From: an uncultured Gammaproteobacteria bacterium
Lineage (GTDB): Bacteria > Pseudomonadota > Gammaproteobacteria > Rariloculales > Rariloculaceae
Assembly (NCBI GenBank): GCA_946887385.1
Contig: CAMPKU010000034.1
Coordinates: 1-23,543, forward strand
DNA: 23,543 nucleotides
Direction of reading: 5' to 3'
Part shown: piece by piece, positions 8,375 to 15,926 of the stretch
Layout: every line of letters starts with the position of its first letter
Numbering within the stretch: the first letter of the stretch is position 1
Notes under the pieces: model-generated
What the model was told of the DNA's origin: nothing
What the model saw: the letters and a program-made list of their open reading frames with translations, nothing else
The model's database searches: none
Made by a program: the position numbers and the translations under genes

Positions 8375-8820
8375 CAAGCCGCAGAACGGCGCGCCACGTG
8401 CTCGTCTTCGCCGCGTTCTGCGCGCCGTGCGCCGGGCGCGCGGGCGACTCGGCTTCGATTCGCGACGGCGTGTTTACCGCAGAGCAAGCGCGGCGCGGCG
8501 AAATCGCCTACACGGGGCCGTGCGACCGCTGCCACGGCTACAAGCTCGACGGCGCATCGGACGACCCCGACATGCTGCCGGCGCCGCCCGTTGCGGGGCC
8601 GAAATTCTTGCGCAAGTGGAGCGGCCGGTCGCTCGGCGCTCTGTTCGAGTACGTGCGCACCACGATGCCTGCCAACAACCCGGGCTACTTGAGCAGCGCC
8701 GAGGTGGCGGACATCGTGGCTTACATGTTGTCGGTAAGCCGAATGCCGGCAGGCGCCGTGGCGCTACCGTCGGACTCGGCAGCTCTTGCGGCGATCACGA
8801 TCGTGACGCAGTCTGAGTGA
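8365..8820 (+). CDS. Exported monoheme cytochrome c
   Basis: A small class I cytochrome c of about 151 residues with one heme-attachment site, CDRCH (Cys53, Cys56, His57). The likely sixth ligand is Met101 in TTMPANNPGYLS, followed by the C-terminal helix AEVADIVAYMLS. The proposed TTG start at 8365 gives a basic n-region (TSRRTARH) and a hydrophobic h-region (VLVFAAFCAP), a signal peptide for Sec export. A GTG at 8398 is an alternative but would lose the basic region. The TTG start overlaps the preceding gene by 10 nt. As the only cytochrome in this run and next to the Tat-exported flavoprotein, it is the likely electron acceptor of that enzyme, as in other periplasmic dehydrogenase/cytochrome pairs (inference). 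The heme motif is certain; the start codon is not. Confidence 0.85.
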   Translation: MVLTSRRTARHVLVFAAFCAPCAGRAGDSASIRDGVFTAEQARRGEIAYTGPCDRCHGYKLDGASDDPDMLPAPPVAGPKFLRKWSGRSLGALFEYVRTTMPANNPGYLSSAEVADIVAYMLSVSRMPAGAVALPSDSAALAAITIVTQSE

Positions 8821-8843
8821 GCCACTCACAGGAGGGAAACGCG

Positions 8844-9281
8844 ATGGACAAGATCAACTCGCTCTTCACTGCCACGGCCACCGCCAGCGGCGGTCGCAAC
8901 GGCCATACCGAATCGGACGACGGCCTCGTGAAGGCCGAGCTTTCGGTGCCGAAGGCCATGGGCGGCCCCGGCAAGCCCGGCACCGCGACTCCCGAGCATC
9001 TGTTTGCCGCCGGCTATGCGGCGTGCTTCGGCGGCGCGATCGATTTCGTCGGCAAGCAGCAGAAGAAAGACGCCGCGAAGGCGAAAGTCACCTGTGCCGT
9101 GTCGATCGGGCCGCGCGACGGTGGCGGCTTCGGCCTGGCGGTAAAGTTGCGCGTCGAAGACCGCTCGCTGCCGCAAGCCGAGCTCGAGGCGCTCGCCCGC
9201 GAAGCGCACGAAAAGATCTGCCCGTACTCGCACGCCACGCGCGGCAACGTGAACGTGCAGCTCGAGGTCGTCGGCTCGTAG
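8844..9281 (+). CDS. ohr: Organic hydroperoxide resistance protein (OsmC/Ohr family)
   Basis: Ohr is a thiol peroxidase that reduces organic and fatty-acid hydroperoxides, usually with lipoylated proteins as reductant. The 145-residue protein has the family pattern SLFTATATASGGRNGH, LFAAGYAACFGGAI and ICPYSHATRGN. Cys61 is the expected peroxidatic cysteine and Cys126 the resolving one. Arg18 and Glu51 match the active-site Arg/Glu pair. The length is normal. ATG at 8844 has a strong ribosome binding site, AGGAGGGA (8830-8837). It lies 23 nt after the cytochrome c gene, so it may be read through from that operon. No ohrR repressor gene is visible in the window. A peroxidase beside a flavoprotein/cytochrome set may be protection against oxidative by-products (inference). 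Confidence 0.96.
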   Translation: MDKINSLFTATATASGGRNGHTESDDGLVKAELSVPKAMGGPGKPGTATPEHLFAAGYAACFGGAIDFVGKQQKKDAAKAKVTCAVSIGPRDGGGFGLAVKLRVEDRSLPQAELEALAREAHEKICPYSHATRGNVNVQLEVVGS

Positions 9282-9294
9282 CTCAAGAGGCGTT

Positions 9295-10368
9295 CTACTG
9301 CGCGCCGGCTTCGCGAATCTCCTGGCGCGCGGCGCGCAGAATGTTCTCCATGCCGCGATTGCCTTCGTGGCACGCGTACTCGTAGAGCAGGCCGTCGATG
9401 CGCGTCAACGGGATCTCGCCGCTCCACGGCGCAGTCCAGGCCGTGGGGTCGTCGACGGTGAACTGATAGAGCAGCACGTCGGGCGCAACGCGCGTGAAGC
9501 GCTCGACGACGCGCAGGTTTTCGTCGGCCGCCGCCATGCGGCCGAAGAACTCGCCCTTGAAATTCGTGGTTTCGACGACAAGCGTGTCGCCTTCCCAGCT
9601 GCCGCGTGGATCGCCGAACCACTGGCGCACGTGCGCGGGCAAGTGCGGCTTACCGTCGGTGGGAATGCGGCGCACCTGGTGCACCATCTCGGTGTTGATG
9701 GCGACCATGCCGTCCGTTTGAACGATCTGATAGTTGTTGTTGTAGGCGCTCGGCAGCATCGGAATCACGGTGCCGAACGAGATGCAGCGTGTCATCAGGT
9801 CGAGCGCTTGCGGCTCGTCGGCCGGCGCCGGCGTGCCGCTGTTGGCGACCGCGCATCCAGGTTCCTGGCAGCGTGCGCGCAAGGCTTCACGCTGCGCGTC
9901 GAGCTCGGCGCTGCGTGCCGGCGTGAGGGGCGGAATGCGGCCGTTCGGCGGGTCCACCACGATCGACGTGCGCAGGCTGGGCAACAAGCTCGTGCCGGAG
10001 TCCCACCAGAAGGCGTTGTAGGCAGATAGCACGTCGTTCACGTCTTCGGTGCGATTGTCGCGGTTCGTGCGCTGCAGCGTGCGGCTCACGTACGCCTCGG
10101 CTTCCTCGCGCGTGAAGAACTCCTTGCCTGCAAGATCGGCCGGGCGCTCGAAGGGCGTGATCGTTTTGTTCGTCCAAATGCCTTGCAGATCCGGCTTGCC
10201 GTCGGCAAGGCGCGGCACGTTGAAGTCGCGCGCCGCGAGCGCTGTCGAGACGGAGGAGTCCTGCGCTGCCGCCGGCGAAGCGGCCGCTAGGCCGAGCAGC
10301 GCGGCCGCGGCCACGCCAAGTGCGGCGGTTTGCGGTGTCCGTGACGTTGATCTCGTTGAGGGTTGCAT
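9295..10368 (-). CDS. Secreted protein of unknown function, WEGDTLVVETTNF family (copy A)
   Basis: This 357-residue protein has a clear Sec signal peptide (hydrophobic residues about 16-32, cleavage near SPAAAQ). The mature part opens with RLADGKPDLQGIWTN and later has YQIVQTDGMV, RQWFGDPRGSWEGDTLV, VETTNF and LRVVERFTRVAPDVLLYQF, then DPTAWTAPW and YACHEGN. The family is common in environmental bacteria, but I know of no assigned activity. It looks beta-rich. Copy B (10383-11180) shares the GIW opening, the YPFQIVQ segment, VVERYTLRSPDVLLYEA and the DP-x-x-Y-x-x-PW ending. ATG at 10368 follows GGAGA. Copy B ends 14 nt upstream, so the three genes 11582-9295 form an operon. Cys167, Cys172 and Cys195 could form a disulfide. 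Its 3' end is convergent with ohr, with 13 nt between. Confidence 0.85.
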   Translation of the reverse strand: MQPSTRSTSRTPQTAALGVAAAALLGLAAASPAAAQDSSVSTALAARDFNVPRLADGKPDLQGIWTNKTITPFERPADLAGKEFFTREEAEAYVSRTLQRTNRDNRTEDVNDVLSAYNAFWWDSGTSLLPSLRTSIVVDPPNGRIPPLTPARSAELDAQREALRARCQEPGCAVANSGTPAPADEPQALDLMTRCISFGTVIPMLPSAYNNNYQIVQTDGMVAINTEMVHQVRRIPTDGKPHLPAHVRQWFGDPRGSWEGDTLVVETTNFKGEFFGRMAAADENLRVVERFTRVAPDVLLYQFTVDDPTAWTAPWSGEIPLTRIDGLLYEYACHEGNRGMENILRAARQEIREAGAQ

Positions 10369-10382
10369 GTGAGCGTCTCCAA

Positions 10383-11180
10383 TCAATTGCCGCTCGCTTG
10401 CGCGCCGATGTGCTCGTAGAGCACCTGCTCGGCGAACGGAATGCACTTCAGCTCCATGAGCTGCGCGTTCTCGTCGAGCCGGCGGTACAGCGGCATGCGA
10501 ATGGTCCACGGCCGCGAATACACATTCGGGTCCTCGAGTGTGGCTTCGTAGAGCAGCACGTCCGGCGAGCGCAACGTGTAGCGCTCGACGACGTGCAGCG
10601 CGTTGCTGTGGTAGTTGCCGGAGCGGTCGAGCCACGTGTCGTCGTGCTGCGCCGTCACGTCGACGATGAGCGCGTCGTTCTCGAAGCGGCCCACGTTCCA
10701 ACCCATCCAGCTGTCGGCCGGCGCCTCGCCGGGATCGTTCAGGTGAACGATGCGCACGGCGTCGGCGAACTCGTACGTCATCATGATCGCGTCGGTGCCT
10801 TGCACGATCTGGAACGGGTACGGCATGTAGTTGGCGCGCGGCACGCCCGGCATGAAGCACTTGATCTCGGGATCGGCCGTCCAGCGGTTGGCGCGATTCG
10901 TGCGGCGCCGCTCGAGCGCGGCCGGAAGATACGGGATCGAACCGCCCACCACGAAGCTCGGGCCGGGCGCGACGCTGAGCAGCGCGCCCAGCGACGGCGG
11001 GCCGGGCTCGGCGGCGTGCGCCTCGAGCTCCCAGTTCGCGGTGTTCAGCGCTTGCCAGATGCCGCTGAAGTTGGGCCGCGCTTCGCTTCCGCCTGCTTGC
11101 GCGAAGGCGGAGGTCGCGACGAGCGCGAGCCCGCCTGCAACGATGCGGGCCAGCCGGGGCAGTCGATCGATCGGCATCAT
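10383..11180 (-). CDS. Secreted protein of unknown function, same superfamily (copy B)
   Basis: This 265-residue protein has a Sec signal peptide (RIVAGGLALVATSAFA, cleavage before QAGGS). The mature part opens PNFSGIWQALNTANW. It shares with copy A the segments PYPFQIVQGTDAI, RFENDALIVDVT (in place of SWEGDTLVVETT), VVERYTLRSPDVLLYEATLEDP, PWTIRMPLYRR and a closing LKCIPF. The acidic/Trp core WEGD is replaced here by FEND, so the copies have diverged. Two ATG codons stand in tandem at 11180 and 11177; AGGG overlapping the stop of the upstream DUF6152-like gene serves as ribosome binding site, and the gap is only 9 nt. The context (DUF6152-like protein, copy B, copy A) implies that the three act together outside the cytoplasm. 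No catalytic motif is recognised. Confidence 0.83.
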   Translation of the reverse strand: MMPIDRLPRLARIVAGGLALVATSAFAQAGGSEARPNFSGIWQALNTANWELEAHAAEPGPPSLGALLSVAPGPSFVVGGSIPYLPAALERRRTNRANRWTADPEIKCFMPGVPRANYMPYPFQIVQGTDAIMMTYEFADAVRIVHLNDPGEAPADSWMGWNVGRFENDALIVDVTAQHDDTWLDRSGNYHSNALHVVERYTLRSPDVLLYEATLEDPNVYSRPWTIRMPLYRRLDENAQLMELKCIPFAEQVLYEHIGAQASGN

Positions 11181-11189
11181 GCGGCAGCC

Positions 11190-11582
11190 CTATTGCGGCG
11201 GCGCCGAGCCGCCGAGAAACAGCTTCTTGCCGTCGGGCAGGGTGATGTCGCGGCCGTTCGCGCGGTTCGCGCCGTCGCGCGAGCGGTAGCCGTCGACGAT
11301 GATCTCGGTGCCCACCGGCAGCGACCGCTGCGTGACGCCCATCCGGAACAACGTGTTCGCCGTGCCGCCTTCGATGGCCCACTTCTCGACGGTGCCGTCG
11401 TCGTTCTTCACGTCGATGTGAATCCACGAGTGCGGATTCATGAACTCCACTTCGGTGACGACACCGCGCAGCATGATCGGTTGATCGAGGTCGAACTCCG
11501 CGGCGAACGAGTGATGTGCGAAGGCCGGCGCCGCGCATGGCGTCGCGCCCGCGAGCAGAAGCACCTTCAACGATGATCGCAT
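11190..11582 (-). CDS. DUF6152-like small secreted protein (copy 1)
   Basis: This 130-residue protein has a signal peptide ending PAFA. Cleavage after residue 22 would leave His23-His24-Ser-Phe as the mature N-terminus. The body carries VVTEVEFMNPHSWIHI (His51, His55), then VEKWAIEGGTANTLFRMGV and a TEIIVDGYRSRDG strand, which suggests a small beta-barrel. The pattern AHHSF plus NPHxWxH is that of the Pfam family I recall as DUF6152; the function is unknown. Copy 2 (17831-18226) keeps the four His at identical positions. ATG at 11582 has GAGAGGG about 7 nt upstream. It heads the downstream three-gene set and lies 48 nt after rluE, so it may be expressed from its own promoter or by read-through. 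Confidence 0.88.
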   Translation of the reverse strand: MRSSLKVLLLAGATPCAAPAFAHHSFAAEFDLDQPIMLRGVVTEVEFMNPHSWIHIDVKNDDGTVEKWAIEGGTANTLFRMGVTQRSLPVGTEIIVDGYRSRDGANRANGRDITLPDGKKLFLGGSAPPQ

Positions 11583-11630
11583 GAGCAGCCCTCTCGATTA
11601 GCCGGCAGCCGTTACCGAGCGATTTTACAC

Positions 11631-12188
11631 CTACAACCGGCAACTCAAGGTTTCTGCGCCGATCTCGCGCCATTCTCCGGGCGCCAGGCCCCCGACGCTC
11701 ACAGTGCCGATGGCCGCGCGGATCAAGCGCAGCGTTGGGAACCCCACGCGGGCCGTCATGCGCCGGACCTGGCGATTTTTTCCCTCGCGCAGCGTGAGCT
11801 CGAGCCAGGCCGTCGGGATCTTCGCGCGATAGCGGATCGGCGGGTCGCGCGGCCAGAGGTTCGCGGGCTCGTCGATGCGGCGCGCGCCGGCGGGTTGGGT
11901 CACGAAGTCCCCGAGGTCGACGCCGTGACGCAGAGCGGCGAGCGCCGCCTCGGTCGGCACGCCTTCGACCTGTGCCCAATAGACCTTTGCAAGCTTGTGG
12001 CGCGGATTGGCGATGCGCGCTTGCAGCGCACCGTCGTCGGTGAGCAGCAGCAAGCCCTCGCTGTCGGTATCCAAGCGGCCGGCCGGATAGACGTTCGGGA
12101 CGCCGATGTAATCCGCGAGCGTGCGTCGGCCGGGCTCCGGACGGAACTTGCAGATCACGCCGAACGGCTTGTTGAGCGCGATCAGCAT
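11631..12188 (-). CDS. rluE: 23S rRNA pseudouridine(2457) synthase
   Basis: This cytoplasmic enzyme converts one uridine of 23S rRNA to pseudouridine. The 185-residue protein lacks an S4 domain, as RluE does. The catalytic motif is [15 protein letters not shown] with Asp40 as nucleophile. Other RluE-like stretches are [48 protein letters not shown] and [23 protein letters not shown], all very close to the E. coli protein as I recall it. ATG at 12188 fits the conserved N-terminus. The radical SAM gene ends 5 nt upstream, so the two are co-transcribed. The sequence immediately downstream holds a 48-nt gap before the secreted block. Confidence 0.94.
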   Translation of the reverse strand: MLIALNKPFGVICKFRPEPGRRTLADYIGVPNVYPAGRLDTDSEGLLLLTDDGALQARIANPRHKLAKVYWAQVEGVPTEAALAALRHGVDLGDFVTQPAGARRIDEPANLWPRDPPIRYRAKIPTAWLELTLREGKNRQVRRMTARVGFPTLRLIRAAIGTVSVGGLAPGEWREIGAETLSCRL

Positions 12189-12193
12189 GGGCC

Positions 12194-14155
12194 TCAACGT
12201 TCTAAGGACCGGGCGATGAGATCCGGCGCCACCGTGGTTTTCGGCACGGCCGAAGAGCGGCGTCGCTCGCGGCGGCCGCGGCCTCGGCGTTCGATGCCCG
12301 GCGATTCGAACCACGTGCGCACGTCCAAGTCGAGCCCCGCGCCGTGCATGTAGTTGTAAAGGGCCGTGCGTAAGCCGGCGCCGAGAGCGTCGTGGTCGGC
12401 GCCGACCGGATCTTCGAACGCGACGTCGTTGTGCGCGAATGCGATCTGCGCCGGCGGCTTCAGCGTGATGCCGTACGGCTCGGGATTCAGGCCGATCGGC
12501 GAATGCGCCGTTACGCTGAACCGATGCCAATACGCCGATTGAATGCAGCCTGCCGCAAACAGTTGCCGTACACGTTCGAGCGCATCGACGGTTTCTTGCA
12601 CCGTCTCGGTCGGGAAGCCGTACATGAGATACGCGTGCACCATGATGCCGGCGTCGGTGAACGCGCGCGTGACGCGCGCAACTTGCGCCACCGTCACGCC
12701 TTTTTTCATCAGCGCAAGCAGCCGGTCCGATGCTACCTCGAGGCCGCCGCTCACGGCCACGCAGCCCGCTTGCGCGAGCAGCTCGCACAGCTCGGGCGTG
12801 AAAGTCTTCTCGAAGCGGATGTTGCCCCACCACGTGATGCTGAGCTGCTCGTCGAGCAGGCGTTTCGCGAGCGCGCGCATGCCGGCGGGCGGCGCGGCTT
12901 CGTCCACCAAGTGAAAGCCTGTCTCGCCTGTTTCGGCGATGAGCGCGCGAATGCGCTCGAGCACCACATCGGTCGACGGGCGGTCGTAGCGGCCGATGTA
13001 ATCGAGCGACAAGTCGCAGAAGCTGCACTTCTTCCAATAGCAGCCGTGCGCCAGCGTGATCTTGTTCCAGCGGCCGTCGGACCAGAGGCGATGCATAGGG
13101 TTCAGCATCTCGAGCACCGAGATGTAGTCGCGCAGCGGCAGCCCGCGGTAACTCGGGATGCCCGTGTCGCGAGCCGCAAAATCGCGCTGCGTTGGATCCG
13201 TTTCGAGAGCCACGGAGCCGCTGCTGCGCACGTACGTGCGCACGAGCGGCGCGGGCCGCCCGTGCAGCCGGGCGAGCAAGTTCAAGAGCGGCCGCTCGCC
13301 GTCGTCGAGCGTCACATAATGAAAGTAATCGAACACGCGCGGCTCGCGCAGCGCGCGCAGCTCGGTGTTCACCCAGCCGCCGCCAAGCACGAGGGTGGCA
13401 GCAGGTGCCTCGGCGCGTAGCACGCGCGCCATGCGAAATGCGCCATACACATTGCCGGGGAACGGTACGGACATGCCGACGACGTCGGGACGATGCAACG
13501 CGACGAGCTCGCGCGTAATTTCGTCGAGCGCTGCGTCGACGAGTGTGGCCTCGTCGTTCAGCGCCGCTTCGAGCGGGTCGAACGAAGCCGCGCTGGCCGC
13601 GAGACGCTCGCCGTAGCGCGCGAGCTCGAACTTCGGATCGATGCCGTCGCGCCAAACGTCCGCCAGATCGTCGACGTACAAGCTGGCGAGATAGCGCGCC
13701 TGGTCCGAGCTTCCCAGAGTGCCGAACGCCGCCGCCAAGGGGTCGCTTTCCGGTGTAGCGGCGGCAAGGTGTGCGAAGCGCGGCCCTTCGGGCAAAAACG
13801 CGCGCCCCACGATGCGCAGCGCCAGGCTTGGGTCGCGGCCCTGCAGAAAGCGGATCGCGGGCTCGACGGTAGCCGCGTAGCGCGGCGCGTGCGTGAGAAA
13901 GTGCGCGATCGACGGCGGCATCGACGGCGCGGCCCGGCGCGGCGAGCCGCGCGCTCGGCGGCGCAGCACCTCTGCCATCTGCTCGAGGCGCGCGGCGGAA
14001 AACAGGCGCAAGAACAGGGCGAGCGAGGCGTCGGCTTGACTCACTTGAAGGCCGAGGTCCGCGCCGTGCGCCTGCAAGAAACCCGTCAGATACGCCGTCG
14101 CGGGGTACGGCGTATTCAGCTGGGTCATCGGCGGGGTGAGCAGCAGCACGCGCAT
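12194..14155 (-). CDS. B12-binding-type radical SAM protein with CX4CX2C cluster motif and a large insertion
   Basis: This 653-residue protein begins [18 protein letters not shown], the first strand of a cobalamin-binding-type Rossmann fold. The rest of that fold resumes only at about residues 222-300 ([43 protein letters not shown]). The roughly 180 residues in between look helical and have no known motif. The radical SAM core follows: [21 protein letters not shown], with Cys372, Cys377 and Cys380. That spacing is CX4CX2C, one residue longer than the canonical CX3CX2C. Further core features are [21 protein letters not shown] [22 protein letters not shown] and [10 protein letters not shown]. 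The C-terminus is Arg-rich. The substrate is unknown. ATG at 14155 is chosen because it starts the conserved LLLTPP strand. It lies 70 nt after maeA and 5 nt before rluE on the same strand. Confidence 0.87.
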   Translation of the reverse strand: MRVLLLTPPMTQLNTPYPATAYLTGFLQAHGADLGLQVSQADASLALFLRLFSAARLEQMAEVLRRRARGSPRRAAPSMPPSIAHFLTHAPRYAATVEPAIRFLQGRDPSLALRIVGRAFLPEGPRFAHLAAATPESDPLAAAFGTLGSSDQARYLASLYVDDLADVWRDGIDPKFELARYGERLAASAASFDPLEAALNDEATLVDAALDEITRELVALHRPDVVGMSVPFPGNVYGAFRMARVLRAEAPAATLVLGGGWVNTELRALREPRVFDYFHYVTLDDGERPLLNLLARLHGRPAPLVRTYVRSSGSVALETDPTQRDFAARDTGIPSYRGLPLRDYISVLEMLNPMHRLWSDGRWNKITLAHGCYWKKCSFCDLSLDYIGRYDRPSTDVVLERIRALIAETGETGFHLVDEAAPPAGMRALAKRLLDEQLSITWWGNIRFEKTFTPELCELLAQAGCVAVSGGLEVASDRLLALMKKGVTVAQVARVTRAFTDAGIMVHAYLMYGFPTETVQETVDALERVRQLFAAGCIQSAYWHRFSVTAHSPIGLNPEPYGITLKPPAQIAFAHNDVAFEDPVGADHDALGAGLRTALYNYMHGAGLDLDVRTWFESPGIERRGRGRRERRRSSAVPKTTVAPDLIARSLER

Positions 14156-14225
14156 GCGGCGTGAGGTTAGCCCAGTTTCGCGGTGCCGGTCAGCGTTGCA
14201 ATCGGCCTGCGGGACGCGCGCCTCG

Positions 14226-15923
14226 CTACGCAGGCACGTAATCGGGATACTCGTGCGACCAGCGCGCTTCGCGCACGAGGCGCTCGACATCGTCGTGCGC
14301 CACGTCGGCCACGCCGTCCTGAATGGCCTGATGCGCGACGGCCACGGCAATCTCGAACGACACGGCGCGCAAGCGCGACACGGACGGGAACAGCAAGCCG
14401 GCGGCGCGTTCTTCGTCCGTTACCTGCGCGGCCAGCGCCTGGGACGCGGTTTTCGTCATCGAATCGGTGATGCGGCGCGCGTTGGCCGCGATGGCCGCGA
14501 GCCCGAGGCCCGGGAAAATGAACACGTTGTTCCCTTGGCCCACCCGGTAGGTGCGCCCGCCGCATTCGACGTTCGGAAACGGGCTGCCGGTAGCCACGAG
14601 GCAGCGACAATCGGTCCAGGCGTAAAGATCGGCCGGAGTGGCCTCCGAGATCGACACGGGGTTCGAAGAGGGAAGGATCACCGGGCGTTCGACGTGTGCG
14701 GCCATCTCACGAACGATCGGCTCGTTGAACGCGCGGGCCACGCCGGACAGACCGATGAGCACGGTCGGACGGTACTTGCGCACGACCTCTAGCAGCCCTC
14801 GCTCGGTGGGCGCGTCGAAACCGAAAGCGGCCGCGCGCTCCTTGCGCCAGGCGAGCGAGCGCTTGTAAGCATCCATTGGCCGGCCGTCGTCCACCAACAG
14901 CCCGCCGCGGTCGAGCACGGCGATCGCTTCGTCGTGCCGTTCCGGCGGCACACCTTCGTCGGCGAGCTGCGCTTTGATCTGCCGTGCCACGCCGAGGCCG
15001 GCTGCGCCTGCGCCGAAAATGACTACGCGCTGCGTGGCCAGGCGCTCGCCTTTGATTGCGAGCGCGCTGTTCAAGCCGGCCATGACGACAGCGCCGGTGC
15101 CTTGAATGTCGTCGTTGAACGACGGCAACACATTCGAGTAACGATCGAGAATCGTGAGCGCGTTGTCTTTGCGGAAATCCTCCCACTGGATGAGTGCGCG
15201 AGGCAGCACCGCTTGCACGGCCGCCACGAACTCGTCGACGAGGGTGAGGTACTCGGCGCCGCGGATGCGCCGCGACGGCCAGCCGAGATACTGGTCGTCG
15301 GCGAGCAGCTCGTCGTTGTCGGTGCCGAAGTCGAGGCTCACGGGGATGGCTTTTGCGGGATCGATGCCTGCTGCAGCAACGTAGAGCGCCAGCTTGCCCT
15401 GCGAGATCGCCATGCCGCCCGCGCCTTGGTCGCCGATGCCGAGAATCGACTCGTTGTCCGTGGCCACGATCAGCCGAATCTCACGCTCGCCGACGATCGC
15501 GCGCAACACGCCCTCCATGCGCCCCTTCATGTCGGGCGTGATCCAAATGCCGCCGCCGCCCTGGAAGACTTGGCTGAAGCGCTGCACCGCCGCCCCCACG
15601 GTGGGCGTGTAGACGATCGGCATGAGCTCTTCCAGGTGATCGGCGAGCACGCGGTAGTAAAGGTGTACGTTTCGATTCAAGAGCGCGTTCAGCATCACGT
15701 ACTTCTGCAAGTCGTCGGGTGCGTTGCGCAGCTGCCGATAGATGCGCTCGGCCTGCTGCGTCTGGTTCTTTGCCCGAACCGGAAGCAGTCCTTCAAGGCC
15801 GAACGCCTGCCGTTCGTCGAGCGGAAAGCCGGTGCCCTTGTTCAGAGCCGGATTGCGGATCAATGCGGCGCCGCGCACCGCGACTTGTTTGCTTCTGGGA
15901 GTGGACCTTCTCTCGGCCGACAT
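14226..15923 (-). CDS. maeA: NAD-dependent malic enzyme
   Basis: This cytoplasmic enzyme oxidatively decarboxylates malate to pyruvate. At 565 residues it has the length of the SfcA/MaeA type without a phosphotransacetylase extension. The malic N-domain starts with NKGTGFPLDERQAFGLEGLLP and carries the catalytic Tyr in IVYTPTVGAAVQ. The metal and substrate residues lie in IWITPDMKGRME, ATDNESILGIGDQGAGG, GKLALYVAAAGI and FNDDIQGTGAV. The NAD domain has VIFGAGAAGLGVA, and later LIGLSGVARAF and ILPSSNPVSISEATP. ATG at 15923 begins 3 nt after the stop of the SMP-30 gene, and GAGG lies about 11 nt upstream, inside the 3' end of that gene. This tight coupling with a secreted-protein operon is unusual for a central-metabolism gene. 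NAD rather than NADP preference is inferred from family resemblance. Confidence 0.95.
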   Translation of the reverse strand: MSAERRSTPRSKQVAVRGAALIRNPALNKGTGFPLDERQAFGLEGLLPVRAKNQTQQAERIYRQLRNAPDDLQKYVMLNALLNRNVHLYYRVLADHLEELMPIVYTPTVGAAVQRFSQVFQGGGGIWITPDMKGRMEGVLRAIVGEREIRLIVATDNESILGIGDQGAGGMAISQGKLALYVAAAGIDPAKAIPVSLDFGTDNDELLADDQYLGWPSRRIRGAEYLTLVDEFVAAVQAVLPRALIQWEDFRKDNALTILDRYSNVLPSFNDDIQGTGAVVMAGLNSALAIKGERLATQRVVIFGAGAAGLGVARQIKAQLADEGVPPERHDEAIAVLDRGGLLVDDGRPMDAYKRSLAWRKERAAAFGFDAPTERGLLEVVRKYRPTVLIGLSGVARAFNEPIVREMAAHVERPVILPSSNPVSISEATPADLYAWTDCRCLVATGSPFPNVECGGRTYRVGQGNNVFIFPGLGLAAIAANARRITDSMTKTASQALAAQVTDEERAAGLLFPSVSRLRAVSFEIAVAVAHQAIQDGVADVAHDDVERLVREARWSHEYPDYVPA

Positions 15924-15926
15924 CGC

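Noticed and set aside
10320..11576. A 418-codon plus-strand frame opposite the first secreted block
   Set aside because: Three minus-strand genes with signal peptides and shared family motifs explain the region. The plus frame has no motif and an unnatural Arg/Val/Ala bias.
11631..13655. One long 674-codon minus frame joining rluE to an extended N-terminal part
   Set aside because: The upstream part is an off-frame reading of the radical SAM gene. The conserved RluE N-terminus begins at the ATG at 12188.
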